A stretch of DNA of 64,000 nt, taken from NCBI GenBank assembly GCA_021779955.1, contig JAJXZS010000036.1, forward strand, positions 1 through 64,000, in the 5' to 3' direction. Each line of letters opens with the position of its first letter. Position 1 is the first letter of the stretch. This document shows, in pieces, positions 24,111-33,444 of this stretch. The position numbers and the translations under genes were made by a program. Below the pieces are notes generated by a model. The model was not told where the DNA came from. It made no database searches and saw only the letters and a program-made list of their open reading frames with translations. Origin of the DNA: Chloroflexota bacterium (GTDB lineage: Bacteria > Chloroflexota > Anaerolineae > Anaerolineales > Anaerolineaceae).

Positions 24111-27100
24111 TCAGCGCATCAACATTTCGAAGAGGGCTCTGGTTTGCTGGGCAGGCTCTACGTTCAATTCTTCAGCTAATATTCTTTTGCACTTGTCGAA
24201 CTGCCTGGCAACTTCTGCGCGGCTGCCAACGGCGGCATTTGCCAGCATGATCAGCCGGTAAGCGGCTTCGTTGCAGGGATCTTCCACCAATGCCCGGTTG
24301 GCCGTATGAATAGCTTGCTGATACTGATCCGCCTGAAAATACAGGTTTGCAAGCTTGATCACCGCATCCATGAAGGCATGCTGCATTTGAGTGCGCTGGA
24401 CCAATGCCCATTCTAAGTCAAGTTTGGGTAGAAAGATGCCGCGATATGTGTTAATTGCCGCTTTGAGATGTTTGATCTGATCGGGAGCCATATCGCTTGC
24501 GTTCGCTTCCGACAGAGCAGCCATAAAATCTTCGGCGTCATATTCGTAATCGACCGACCTATTGAATCGGTAATAGTCATCGATATATGAAATACAATCC
24601 GCCCCTACCGCCCTGCGAACTCGATAGATCGTATTCTTGAAGCGTAAACGGATTGTCTCGGCAGATCCAAAAGGCCAGAAGATCTCAGCAATTTCTTCTT
24701 TTGTGGCACCTTCCGGATGCGCCAAAAGGAACAGAAAGAAATCGCGAGATGTCTGTGTTTTCCAGTTTGCAGTTGTGACGGCACGATCCCCGACCTTGAC
24801 TTGCACTTTGCCAAGCGTGCGCACGACTATGTGTGCTGGAGCATCGGCGACCAAAGAGGTTTTCCCCCTGAGCACCTTGCGCATTTCTGGAAGCTGGCGT
24901 TCCAAATCATCTATGTTTGCCATGTACTCAGCAAACAGCTTGTTGTCCACAATTTGCTCGCGGCAGAGAGTAAGAAATTCCTTGAACTCGATCCCCAAAA
25001 TGAATAACGCCTGTCTAGAAGTTACAGCAAATGGACTGGCAAAAAGGCGATTGATTATTTTGCGTACTTTTGTTTTACTCTTGAGCCCGATACTTGACAC
25101 GAGGAACAGTAGATCGCATTTGTCGGATTCCAACATCCGGCCGTTCTGTCGGAAGACTTCAAACAAACGAGGCAAAAGCGTGTCGGTTTCGGTGTACCTT
25201 CCCTGATGAATTGCCAAAGCAGCAGCTTCCAGCCCACATAAGGCATTTTCGAATGATGCATCTTTTGACTTCGTGATTTCGTTAGCTTGCCTTAAGTTTT
25301 CAAATGCAGCATCGAAATTACCGGTGACCCGTTCCAAAACAGATTGGGAAAGGTACTGGTATAACGCAAGCGATTGATCTGGAGTGGTACGAATCATGTC
25401 CCAGGAATGGCTGTAAGCCGCCCGCGCTTGCTGGATCGCTCCCAAATCACGGTAAAGATCGCCGATGCTATTTAAAATATAAGCCTCAACGCGGGGATAT
25501 CCCGAGGTACTTGCGTATTGCAGCGCTTTGTCCAACGAAAAAGCAGCTTTGTCATATTCGCCTAATAAATATTGCAAGACCCCCAGATTGTTGTAGAGGT
25601 TGGCACTCATCAAAGCATTACCTGATTTCTGTATGACTTTCAGCGCTGTCGTATACGCTTTTTCAGTTTCCTCAAATTGTCCAATTTGACGATGTGCCAA
25701 TCCCAAGTCGAACAAAACCCTTGCTTCGTCCATTTCTCTGCCAAGCTTTCGATAGATGCTGACTGCTTCAACGAGTAATGTCATCGCTTCTTGCGGCTGC
25801 CCTTGTGTAATGAGCAAAATCCCTTTTGAGCGCAGCGCTTCTGCCAGTTGAAGCACGAAGTCGGGTTTGTCCTTTGACAGCCTGATCGCATTCTCGGCGT
25901 CTTCCATGGCTGCGCTGTAGTTGCCCAGTTGGCGAAGCGCAGCTGACCTTCGGTTGTACGAGTCGATCAGATCGATGGCTGCCCCCCCTCGCAAGCGCTC
26001 GACCGCAAGATCGAAGTACTCCAGGCTTTGCTTCAAATCACCTCGTATGAGCGTGACAGCCCCCCTCAGTGAAAGCAGCTCCGGACTCTCTCTGAACATG
26101 TCCGGTCGCAGCTCGTCCAGCCAGGTCGAAAGGGTGACCAGCCTCCCTCCGGCGATCAGGTCAGGGCCGGCTTCGTGGATGAGATCGGCAATATGCTCGA
26201 GATCGTTCAACCGGGCATAAATGGCATACGCCCGCTCCCACTCGCGAATCTCTTCCAGGTAGGCCGCGAGCGTCTTTTCGATTTTCTCGGTTTCTTCAGG
26301 ACGTTCAAGGCGTACGCGGTTCTGCAAGAAATCGCGGAAGAGATGGTGGAATCGCAAATAGACCGTGCTCTCGCCCACCTGCACAACAAAAAGGTTATCG
26401 TTCAGCACCCTGTCGATCAAATCCTGCCAATATGACTTCGACCGTTCTTCGACGGGCGCAAGCATCTTCTCGCACATCGCAGCATCGAACTCTTCGAGCA
26501 GCGATGTTCTGAGCAGAAACTCGCGGACATCCTGCGCCTGCCTATCGAAGACCTGCTGCGCGAGATATTCATAGATGCCAATCCCGGAGACTTTCGCCAC
26601 GCGCTGACGCTCGTCAACGCCTTTCTGTGAAAGCTGGGTGGAAAGGAGCAGCCCGGTGATCCAGCCCTCGGTTTGATCGAGCAGTTCTTTGATCTTCGCG
26701 TCAGTGGCTTCCTGATGATAGTTGGTTTCCAACAACTGCTTGATCTCGTCGGGCAGAAAGGCGAGCTCTTCGAAGCTCAAGCCGCCGACCTGCGAGCGGG
26801 CAACCAGCAGGGATAGATCAGGCAAGGTGAGCAGGGTGCGCGATGCGATGATGAAATGCACGTTCTCGCCGATCTCGAGGATCACCCTGTTGATAAAGGC
26901 TTCGACTTCCTTGCTTTCGCGCACCAGGTGGTAATCATCAAGGACGACCACAAAGTGTTCGCTGATGTGATCGTAGGCATCGTTGACGATCGCCGAAACA
27001 ATCGGGTCGATATCGGCCGAATCCTGGTTCATATTCGCGAGGACGGAGAAAGAATCAGTTCCGAATTCGTTGAACCGGTGGTGGATGGAAGCGATCAGGT

Positions 27101-27347
27101 GAGTGGTGAAGCGTTTGAGATCGTTATCGAGGGGGTCGAGCGCCAGCCAGCACATGGGAAGCTGGGTGTGCTTCGAGAAATCGACCAGGAGCGAGGTCTT
27201 GCCGTAGCCGGCGGGCGCGGCAAGAATGAGCAGCTTGAGTTCAAGGATGTCATGGAGGATATTCAACAGCCGGGGACGGGAGATGATCTCACGCCGGCGC
27301 TGCGGGATGATTATCTTCGTGCGAATGACCGGAATATCCGTCTTCAT
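24111..27347 (-). CDS. MalT-type STAND ATPase regulator with C-terminal BTAD (SARP-like)
   Basis: A 1078-aa regulator. Residues 1-340 are a STAND/MalT-like NTPase: P-loop LILAAPAGYGKTSLL, CWLALDPLDNDLKRF and the Walker B strand FVVVLDDYHLV. The middle (about 350-780) is TPR-like repeats. At about 835-925 a winged-helix begins (RTLGKVQVKVGDRAV, ATKEEIAEIFWPFGSAETIR), followed by a BTAD domain to the end. This layout integrates ATP-dependent signal sensing with SARP-type DNA binding. It is transcribed in the same direction as the downstream small operon, 203 nt away. Confidence 0.88.
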   Translation of the reverse strand: MKTDIPVIRTKIIIPQRRREIISRPRLLNILHDILELKLLILAAPAGYGKTSLLVDFSKHTQLPMCWLALDPLDNDLKRFTTHLIASIHHRFNEFGTDSFSVLANMNQDSADIDPIVSAIVNDAYDHISEHFVVVLDDYHLVRESKEVEAFINRVILEIGENVHFIIASRTLLTLPDLSLLVARSQVGGLSFEELAFLPDEIKQLLETNYHQEATDAKIKELLDQTEGWITGLLLSTQLSQKGVDERQRVAKVSGIGIYEYLAQQVFDRQAQDVREFLLRTSLLEEFDAAMCEKMLAPVEERSKSYWQDLIDRVLNDNLFVVQVGESTVYLRFHHLFRDFLQNRVRLERPEETEKIEKTLAAYLEEIREWERAYAIYARLNDLEHIADLIHEAGPDLIAGGRLVTLSTWLDELRPDMFRESPELLSLRGAVTLIRGDLKQSLEYFDLAVERLRGGAAIDLIDSYNRRSAALRQLGNYSAAMEDAENAIRLSKDKPDFVLQLAEALRSKGILLITQGQPQEAMTLLVEAVSIYRKLGREMDEARVLFDLGLAHRQIGQFEETEKAYTTALKVIQKSGNALMSANLYNNLGVLQYLLGEYDKAAFSLDKALQYASTSGYPRVEAYILNSIGDLYRDLGAIQQARAAYSHSWDMIRTTPDQSLALYQYLSQSVLERVTGNFDAAFENLRQANEITKSKDASFENALCGLEAAALAIHQGRYTETDTLLPRLFEVFRQNGRMLESDKCDLLFLVSSIGLKSKTKVRKIINRLFASPFAVTSRQALFILGIEFKEFLTLCREQIVDNKLFAEYMANIDDLERQLPEMRKVLRGKTSLVADAPAHIVVRTLGKVQVKVGDRAVTTANWKTQTSRDFFLFLLAHPEGATKEEIAEIFWPFGSAETIRLRFKNTIYRVRRAVGADCISYIDDYYRFNRSVDYEYDAEDFMAALSEANASDMAPDQIKHLKAAINTYRGIFLPKLDLEWALVQRTQMQHAFMDAVIKLANLYFQADQYQQAIHTANRALVEDPCNEAAYRLIMLANAAVGSRAEVARQFDKCKRILAEELNVEPAQQTRALFEMLMR

Positions 27348-27481
27348 CAGTTCAACTTATCAACGATTGAAATCGAGTCTCAGATTATCATACTATCCAC
27401 TAATCAATAAAGCAACCTGAATAATACCAAAAAGACCCGGGAAGAACGTTCCCTTCCGGGGCAATGAAGCTCTCAATTTTG

Positions 27482-27850
27482 TCAGGCGGCGTGCGCCAGG
27501 GGTCCCTGGTAGGAATAATCGCCAAATGCCAGAATCGGAATGAAGATGAACGGCAGGAATATCAATCCAATCCCAAAGGCGGAGCTTCTGCCGAACACGT
27601 AGGCCAATTCGATCATCATGATGATGCCGATGACAAAATTGACAAATGGTACAAACAGAAGCAAGAGCCACCACCAGGGCCTGCCGATAATAAGCAGTTG
27701 GATGTAACTGTTAAGAACGGGGATGATCGATGTCCATCCCGGCTGGTTTGCCCTGGCAAATATCCTCCAATAACAATAGAGATAGAAGACGACAATTGCG
27801 AAATAAAACAGTATCAGAAGCAGCGATAATGCAGGGTCCTGCGAATCCAT
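27482..27850 (-). CDS. DUF5684-like small membrane protein
   Basis: A 122-aa integral membrane protein with three to four helices, containing YWRIFARANQPGWTSIIPVL and LIIGRPWWWLLLLF, the pattern of DUF5684 proteins that are often near signal peptidase I genes. No peptidase is adjacent here. Function unknown. It is divergent from the ydcF-like gene, with a short 61-nt spacer. Confidence 0.7.
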   Translation of the reverse strand: MDSQDPALSLLLILFYFAIVVFYLYCYWRIFARANQPGWTSIIPVLNSYIQLLIIGRPWWWLLLLFVPFVNFVIGIIMMIELAYVFGRSSAFGIGLIFLPFIFIPILAFGDYSYQGPLAHAA

Positions 27851-27911
27851 ATTTTTCCCCTTTCGAAGTGTGATAGAGTTAAGTCTACATCATAATCACG
27901 GGGAGCATCCC

Positions 27912-28706
27912 TTGTTCATCTTTCTTTCCAAATTCCTGCCCCTGCTGGTCTATCCAATGGGGGCAGCAGCGCTCTTTCTCCTTTTCGCCTGGATCTTCCG
28001 GCGGCATCGACGCTTCACCAAATGGCTGGTAATCCTCTCATTCTTGATATTATTCATCGCGGGCAACCGTTACGCATCCTTTGCACTGGCGCGCACCCTC
28101 GAGTGGAGATACGCAACCCAGGCTGAACCGCCCTCTGCCGATGTGATCGTGGTGCTCGGCGGCGGAACCGAGCCGCAAGTCCCACCCCGCCCGATCGTCG
28201 AGGTCAATGCCGCAGCGGACCGCATGTTCTACGGCGCCGAGTTGTACAAAGAGGGTAAGGCGCCGCGTATCCTCCTCAGCGGCGGCGATATCGAGTTTCT
28301 GAGCACAGGCACCCAATCGCCTGCCCAAGATATGGCAGCCATCATGGAAATGCTCGGAGTCCCCGAAAGCGCGCTGATCCTGCAGGGTAACTCGCAGAAC
28401 ACCCATGAAGACGCAGTGTACTCCTGCCAGTGGGTGAAAGATCACGGGTTGAACAGCATCCTGCTGGTGACCTCGGCCACGCACATGCCTCGGGCGATGA
28501 TGCTGTTCGAGAAGGAAGGCTGCCGGGTCACCGCGGCGCCCACAGATTTCACCGTCACTTATGCCGCATGGGACAGGCTGTGGCACCCCAACGTGGAGGA
28601 ATTCTTCATCAACCTGGTGCCAAACTATAGCAACCTCTCATTATTCACCAGGTCGCTCAAGGAATACATCGGGATCGCCGTTTACAGACTGCAAGGCTGG
28701 TTATAG
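27912..28706 (+). CDS. YdcF/SanA-family (DUF218) membrane protein
   Basis: A 264-aa protein with two N-terminal transmembrane helices and a DUF218 domain: VIVVLGGGTEPQ, RILLSGGD, LILQGNSQNTHEDAVYS and LLVTSATHMPRAMMLF. Family members are linked to envelope integrity and vancomycin tolerance (SanA) or bind SAM (YdcF). I use TTG 27912, preceded by GGGGAGCATCCC; a GTG at 27870 in frame lacks a ribosome site. Confidence 0.85.
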   Translation: MFIFLSKFLPLLVYPMGAAALFLLFAWIFRRHRRFTKWLVILSFLILFIAGNRYASFALARTLEWRYATQAEPPSADVIVVLGGGTEPQVPPRPIVEVNAAADRMFYGAELYKEGKAPRILLSGGDIEFLSTGTQSPAQDMAAIMEMLGVPESALILQGNSQNTHEDAVYSCQWVKDHGLNSILLVTSATHMPRAMMLFEKEGCRVTAAPTDFTVTYAAWDRLWHPNVEEFFINLVPNYSNLSLFTRSLKEYIGIAVYRLQGWL

Positions 28707-28712
28707 GCAGCA

Positions 28713-28744
28713 AAACAGGGATGGCCGGCGAGCCATCCCTGTTT
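28713..28744. terminator. Bidirectional terminator-like hairpin
   Basis: Perfect 13-bp stem AAACAGGGATGGC / GCCATCCCTGTTT with a 6-nt loop between the convergent ydcF-like and phnE-like genes. Confidence 0.85.
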
Positions 28745-28759
28745 CAACGGAATTCAAGA

Positions 28760-29905
28760 CTAGATCATCTGTTTGCGGACTTCAGATGAGAGGAAATCGA
28801 GCGCCCATACCACCAGGATGATAGCCAGCAAGGCGGTTCCGGCAGCGTTGTATTGCAGAGTGTTGATCCTCAATGAAAGGAAGTATCCGATACCGCCACC
28901 GCCCACGAAACCGATCACGGTGGAAATACGGACGTTGATGTCCCAATGGTAGATGGTGAACGAGAGAAAATCGGGGGTGATTTGAGGAACCACCGCATAC
29001 ATGATCACCTGCAGGCGGTTCGCACCCGTCGCTGTCACGGCCTCGATGGGCCCTTCATCGATGCTTTCCACACTTTCAGAGAACATCTTCCCCAACGAAG
29101 CGGCTGTGGTGATAGTCAGGGCGATCACACCTGCAAAGGGACTGCCAAAACCGACGATCATGGCAAAAATGGTCGCAAGAACCAAAGCCTCGTAGGAGCG
29201 GATCAGGCTTAAAAGACTCCGCACTATATAGTAGACTATCGTTCCGACCTTGCCCTTGCGCATGAGGTTCGAAGCCGCCATGAAGCTCAATGGAATGGCA
29301 ATAATAGTGCCCAGGGTTGTGGCGATCAATGCCATAAAAATGGTCACGAACATTGTATCGACGACATCCTTGAGCGTTTGCGACGCAACAAGCTTTCCAC
29401 TAGGCAGGGAGATTTCGATGGAAATCTGGGCAGCTTTTCCATCCGCAGCTGCGGTAATCGGCCTGATTTCGATCTTCTCGTTTAACCCGCCATTCGCATC
29501 TGTCTTGGCATTACGAATACTCAGCAATCCTCCGGTTGGCAAAATCCATCGCAGAGATACATTTGCATTCTTTGGTAGGTCATATCCATAAAGAGTAAGT
29601 GTATCACCCGGGTTGCCGCAGACAGGATCCACTGATAAGCGAGGACCAGAGGTGGCAGGCTCAGGGTTGGGTACACTTCCGCAGGGAACCGGAATTGTTA
29701 ATGATAAACTGGTCTTCTCTGCTTTGCGGGTAGTAAGCTGGGGGTTAAGCAGTTGGGAAAGGATGTCTCCGGCTTTGGGCGCTGAAGAGATCAGTTTTCC
29801 AAGATCAGGCTGTGTCACCCGGATACTAAAAATGAGAAACGCAATTAACCCGATGGGGAGCAGTATTTTTCCAATAAGCTGTAGAATTTTGCTTATACGC
29901 TTCAT
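28760..29905 (-). CDS. phnE: PhnE-type ABC permease with extracytoplasmic Ig-like insertion (second permease)
   Basis: A 381-aa permease of the phosphonate/phosphite family. After a first helix (about 8-27) there is a periplasmic segment (about 28-165) with a pair of cysteines (VPCGSVPN, DPVCGNPGD) and an Ig/TIG-like strand set (TLTLYGYDLPKNANVSLRWI). The usual PhnE core follows (about 180-380) with the EAA-type coupling loop EAVTATGANRLQVIMYAV. Ordinary PhnE is about 260 aa, so the insertion is extra. It starts 1 nt after the stop of the first permease. Confidence 0.85.
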   Translation of the reverse strand: MKRISKILQLIGKILLPIGLIAFLIFSIRVTQPDLGKLISSAPKAGDILSQLLNPQLTTRKAEKTSLSLTIPVPCGSVPNPEPATSGPRLSVDPVCGNPGDTLTLYGYDLPKNANVSLRWILPTGGLLSIRNAKTDANGGLNEKIEIRPITAAADGKAAQISIEISLPSGKLVASQTLKDVVDTMFVTIFMALIATTLGTIIAIPLSFMAASNLMRKGKVGTIVYYIVRSLLSLIRSYEALVLATIFAMIVGFGSPFAGVIALTITTAASLGKMFSESVESIDEGPIEAVTATGANRLQVIMYAVVPQITPDFLSFTIYHWDINVRISTVIGFVGGGGIGYFLSLRINTLQYNAAGTALLAIILVVWALDFLSSEVRKQMI

Positions 29906-29906
29906 A

Positions 29907-31286
29907 TCACACCAACCGTTCCCGGATTTGGGCGCTGAGGAAGTCCATAATGATCACGACGACAGCGATAGCGAAAAAGGAGGAACCAACCGCCCTAAAA
30001 TCCTGCAGGATAATCCATTGCCATAGGAAAAATCCGATACCCCCGCCTCCCACAAATCCAATGATCGTGGATGAACGAACATTAATATCCCAACGGTAGA
30101 TCGTAAGCGCTGTAAAAGACGGAACAATTTGCGGAATTACCGCGAACCTCACCACCTGGAGCCAGTTGGCGCCGGTGGCACGAATAGCTTCAATCGGCCC
30201 GGCATCAATCCCTTCGATCACTTCCGAATATAATTTTCCCAGTGCGGCAGTTGTGTGGATAGTCAGGGCGATCATGCCCGGGAAAGGCCCCAACCCGACG
30301 ATGATGACGAAAATGATCGCCATGATCAAGGCTTCGATCGAGCGGGTGATATTTAGAATCGTGCGGATGATAAAGTAAAACAGTGTTCCAATGGGGCTGC
30401 CTGTCATCAAATTACGCGCCGCCAGGAATCCAAAGGGAATGGCAAATAATGCCCCTACGATTGTAGAGAGAAAAGCCAGACCGAGGGTTTCAGAAATACC
30501 CTGGAGAACGTACCCGCCCACAGAAGAGAGTTCAATGCCGCCACTCGGATGTTCCTGGGTTAATACAACGCGATGTATTTGGGGAATGGAAGGGTCAGGT
30601 GCGTTCGAATATACAATGGGGAGCACCTGCCAATCCAACTTTACGTTCCCCTGTGCATCAGACATAACTGTAGTACTCATGGCTTGTGGGCCAATGGGAA
30701 TATGCCATGCAACAGTAACTGATTCATTCGGCCAAAAGCCGGAACCTTCGATTGTGATTATGTCTCCATTATTGGCGCAGGGTTGAAGGATCGTCACAGT
30801 CACATCGCCAGTGGAATGATTAGGCGCTTTCAGCGCCGAAGAGCAGGGTGATTCAATTTCTGAAAAACCTGTGCGCTTTTCAGTAAGGGGTTGAACAAAA
30901 TCAGGATGCAAAATCTCCCTGATCATGGTTTGTGATCTTCCAACATTCTGGAAAAGCGCCGGAAGATTAAATTCGGTGACTTTTGCTCCCACTCCGTATG
31001 CCAGAATCAGCCAGAGGAAAACCGGGATGAGCGCGCTGGAAGCCTTCGGGAAAAAGGCAACATTAAAAATGTTCCAAAGCCAAATCAAAGCCGGAATGAT
31101 CATCCAGGATGAACTTTCAGCTCCGGTGTATCCCCTATCCCAAAAAACGACTGCCAGCGAAGTGGCAAAAGCCAGAAAGATGTATAACCCAGTCCGGATG
31201 CGACGTTGGAATGCCTGCCCAAGACCCGGCAGGAATGCAGATAATAGAATGGCCAACCATTTGGGTGCTGTCTTGGTTTTCGTCAT
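29907..31286 (-). CDS. phnE: PhnE-type ABC permease with extra N-terminal helices and Ig-like insertion (first permease)
   Basis: A 459-aa permease. Three or four hydrophobic segments open it (LAILLSAFLPGLGQAF, TGLYIFLAFATSLAVVFW, WMIIPALIWLWNIF), then a periplasmic segment with paired cysteines (SPCSSALK, QPCANNGDIITIEG) and an Ig-like fold, then the canonical PhnE core with coupling loop EAIRATGANWLQVVRFAV. I take ATG 31286, 4 nt after the phnC stop; a start 48 nt earlier would overlap phnC. It pairs with the second permease as a likely heterodimer. Confidence 0.83.
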   Translation of the reverse strand: MTKTKTAPKWLAILLSAFLPGLGQAFQRRIRTGLYIFLAFATSLAVVFWDRGYTGAESSSWMIIPALIWLWNIFNVAFFPKASSALIPVFLWLILAYGVGAKVTEFNLPALFQNVGRSQTMIREILHPDFVQPLTEKRTGFSEIESPCSSALKAPNHSTGDVTVTILQPCANNGDIITIEGSGFWPNESVTVAWHIPIGPQAMSTTVMSDAQGNVKLDWQVLPIVYSNAPDPSIPQIHRVVLTQEHPSGGIELSSVGGYVLQGISETLGLAFLSTIVGALFAIPFGFLAARNLMTGSPIGTLFYFIIRTILNITRSIEALIMAIIFVIIVGLGPFPGMIALTIHTTAALGKLYSEVIEGIDAGPIEAIRATGANWLQVVRFAVIPQIVPSFTALTIYRWDINVRSSTIIGFVGGGGIGFFLWQWIILQDFRAVGSSFFAIAVVVIIMDFLSAQIRERLV

Positions 31287-31290
31287 GTGA

Positions 31291-32058
31291 TTATTCGAGA
31301 GCGGTTGCACGAATATCTTGTGCTTCTTCGCCATAGATTTCTTTGAATTTCACCCGGTTAATTTCAGACGGCAAGCCTTCAAAAACCTTCACGCCGTCTT
31401 TCAAACCGATCACCCGGGTGGCATACCGTTGGATCAGGTCAAGATAATGCAAGCTGCAAATAACCGTCACTTTGTCATCCTTGTTCAATTGTTCAAGATA
31501 CTGCAAAATGGAATGCGCCAAAACAGGATCAAGGCTGGCAACGGGTTCATCCGCCAGGATCAATTTCGGCTCTTGCATCAGAGTGCGGGCAATTCCCACA
31601 CGCTGCTGTTGACCCCCCGAGAGTTCATCAGCGCGGCTGTGAACTTTGTCTTCAATCCCAAGGCGGGCCAGCGCTTGCTGAGCCCGTTTCTTTTCTTCGG
31701 CTGGGAAAATCCCCATGGTTGACAACCATGGATTCAAGTAGCCCAAACGTCCGTTCAAGACATTGGTCATCACCGAAGAGCGTTTAACTAGATTGAAATG
31801 CTGGAAAATCATGCCGATCTGACGGCGGATATGGCGCAACTCTGCCCCTTTTGCCGCAGTGATGTCAGCCCCGTCCATGGTGATCTTGCCTTCGGTGGGA
31901 TCGATCAGACGGTTGATGCAGCGCAGAAGCGTAGACTTTCCGGAACCGGAAAGCCCAATGACCACGAGGAATTCGCCATCCTCAACTTCAAAACTTAAGT
32001 CCTTCAGGGCAACCGTTCCACCCGGGTAAACCTTGGTCAAGTGTTCGACTTTTAGCAA
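31291..32058 (-). CDS. phnC: Phosphonate-type ABC transporter ATP-binding protein
   Basis: A 255-aa ATPase closest to PhnC: Walker A IGLSGSGKSTLLR, Q-loop IGMIFQHFNLVKR, signature LSGGQQQRVGIART, Walker B LILADEPVASLDPV and H-loop CSLHYLDL. It drives the two PhnE-type permeases downstream. It is separated from the phnD-like gene by a strong hairpin with a T-run. Confidence 0.92.
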   Translation of the reverse strand: MLKVEHLTKVYPGGTVALKDLSFEVEDGEFLVVIGLSGSGKSTLLRCINRLIDPTEGKITMDGADITAAKGAELRHIRRQIGMIFQHFNLVKRSSVMTNVLNGRLGYLNPWLSTMGIFPAEEKKRAQQALARLGIEDKVHSRADELSGGQQQRVGIARTLMQEPKLILADEPVASLDPVLAHSILQYLEQLNKDDKVTVICSLHYLDLIQRYATRVIGLKDGVKVFEGLPSEINRVKFKEIYGEEAQDIRATALE

Positions 32059-32090
32059 TGTGAAATCCTCATCCTGGAGCTATAAAAATT

Positions 32091-32118
32091 GGGGGGGAGA
32101 GGATTACTTCTCCCCCCC
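32091..32118 (-). terminator. Intrinsic terminator after the phnD-like gene
   Basis: Ten-bp stem GGGGGGGAGA / TCTCCCCCCC with an 8-nt loop, followed on the minus strand by AATTTTTATAG. It sits between the binding-protein gene and phnC, so it likely lets only part of transcription into the ATPase and permease genes. Confidence 0.88.
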
Positions 32119-32143
32119 GGGTTGAGTTGCTTTTCTGAATGTA

Positions 32144-33184
32144 CTACTGAACCATTGTGGTGATATCGATACCGGATGCCTGGAGGGCAGCGCGGAAGGG
32201 ATCGTAGAAGGAATCTTCAGCAACCTTCAAGCCCTCAATATCGTATCCCATGTTCTTGAGAACTTCGCGTCCTGAATCACTGCCGGACATGTCGAGCAAT
32301 GCCTGGGTGACCTTGGAAGCAATATCAGCAGGCATGGTGGTGGAGTAGGAAACATTATCATTGGGGATAATGTTATCTGTACGCCAAATGACCACGATCT
32401 TGTCCATCACATCCGGATAGGTCTTCTGGATGCTGGTACGGGCATCGATGTAGGTGGCGCCGAAATCGCAGATGCCGCCAACATACAGCGCAGAAACAAC
32501 AGCCGGGTGACCCTGGACAGCTGCCGGGGTCTTATATTTCACACCGTATTGGCTGAGCAGGCCACCGGGGATGATGTATCCGGAGGTGGACAGCGGGTCG
32601 GTGAAGCAGGGGCGCTTGCCCTCGAACTGGGCAAGGGCGGTGGCTGCATCGGCGGTGTTGGCGTTGGTCGCGGGATCAAAATAAGATGTGAAACCGCTTG
32701 AAACATTGGCTATATACTGCGCACCATAGAAGTCAGATCCGAAGCGGACGGTCACGAGAGCAACATCCGCGGCGCCTTTTTGCTTGGCTAGCAGGTAGGC
32801 AAAGGTCGGCATCCACCCAATCTGCGCATTACCGGAAGCCATGGCTTCGATTAGGGCAGTGTAGCTGTTGGGGATGATGACCTTGAATTCATAGCCGGTA
32901 AGTTCCTTTAATTTCGCGGCAATGGCATCGCCACCGACGGTCAACTGATCGGCTGTGGCTGAGGGAGCAAGCGCCATCACGATGGGGTTATCAGCAGTGC
33001 CGAGTGCGGCAGCAGCAGTGGGTGCTTCTGTCGTTGCGGGTGCTTCGGTGGTGGCGGGCGCAGCTGTGGTGGCTGCTTCGGTCGTCGCGGGTGCAGCGGT
33101 GGGCGTTGCTCCGCAGGCGCTCAACAGCATGCTGCTGAGGATGAGCACGGACGTCAAAACAAGCAAGAATCTAGTTCTTTTCAC
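32144..33184 (-). CDS. phnD: Phosphonate/phosphite-type ABC substrate-binding lipoprotein
   Basis: A 346-aa lipoprotein: signal ILSSMLLSACGAT (lipidation Cys near 24), a linker of repeated TTEAPATTEA units, then a PhnD-like domain (NPIVMALAPSATADQL, AMASGNAQIGWMPTFAYLLA, GGICDFGATYIDART). PhnD relatives bind phosphonates, phosphite or similar oxyanions. No C-P lyase or phosphite dehydrogenase is in the window, so the ligand is open. The start is GTG 33184 after AGGAGGAGAGAA. Confidence 0.88.
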   Translation of the reverse strand: MKRTRFLLVLTSVLILSSMLLSACGATPTAAPATTEAATTAAPATTEAPATTEAPTAAAALGTADNPIVMALAPSATADQLTVGGDAIAAKLKELTGYEFKVIIPNSYTALIEAMASGNAQIGWMPTFAYLLAKQKGAADVALVTVRFGSDFYGAQYIANVSSGFTSYFDPATNANTADAATALAQFEGKRPCFTDPLSTSGYIIPGGLLSQYGVKYKTPAAVQGHPAVVSALYVGGICDFGATYIDARTSIQKTYPDVMDKIVVIWRTDNIIPNDNVSYSTTMPADIASKVTQALLDMSGSDSGREVLKNMGYDIEGLKVAEDSFYDPFRAALQASGIDITTMVQ

Positions 33185-33247
33185 TTCTCTCCTCCTAATA
33201 GATTGGGGTCGTACATTATCTTGAGCTTTTGGCTTAAAGCAAGGTTA

Positions 33248-33276
33248 ATAATATATCAAACATTTTCAAAACGCAA
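33248..33276 (-). promoter_or_regulatory. Promoter of the phnDCEE operon
   Basis: Minus-strand TTGCGT (33271-33276), 17-bp spacer and TATTAT (33248-33253), 64 nt before the GTG start. The spacer contains TTTGAAAAT, and a second copy in inverted orientation (plus-strand TTTGAAAAT at 33284-33292) lies just upstream, forming a possible operator. Confidence 0.6.
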
Positions 33277-33444
33277 GTCATAGTTTGAAAATACTGTGCA
33301 TTTGTAAAAATTCTCATTAAAGTTACTTGCCTGTCAGTTTTTTGGAGCCTCGAGCGGCTTTTGATGGCCTGAGTTGTAAAGCGCTCTGCAAATTTTGGGG
33401 AATGCAAAGGTCAGCATGACTGCTGACCTTTAATTCATGCCGGG

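Noticed and set aside
27436-27466. Terminator after the DUF5684-like gene
   Set aside because: The stem around CCCGGGAAG / CTTCCGGGG has mismatches and no T-run; too weak to annotate.
28760-33184. Full phosphonate degradation locus
   Set aside because: Only the transporter is present; no C-P lyase or phosphonatase gene was found.
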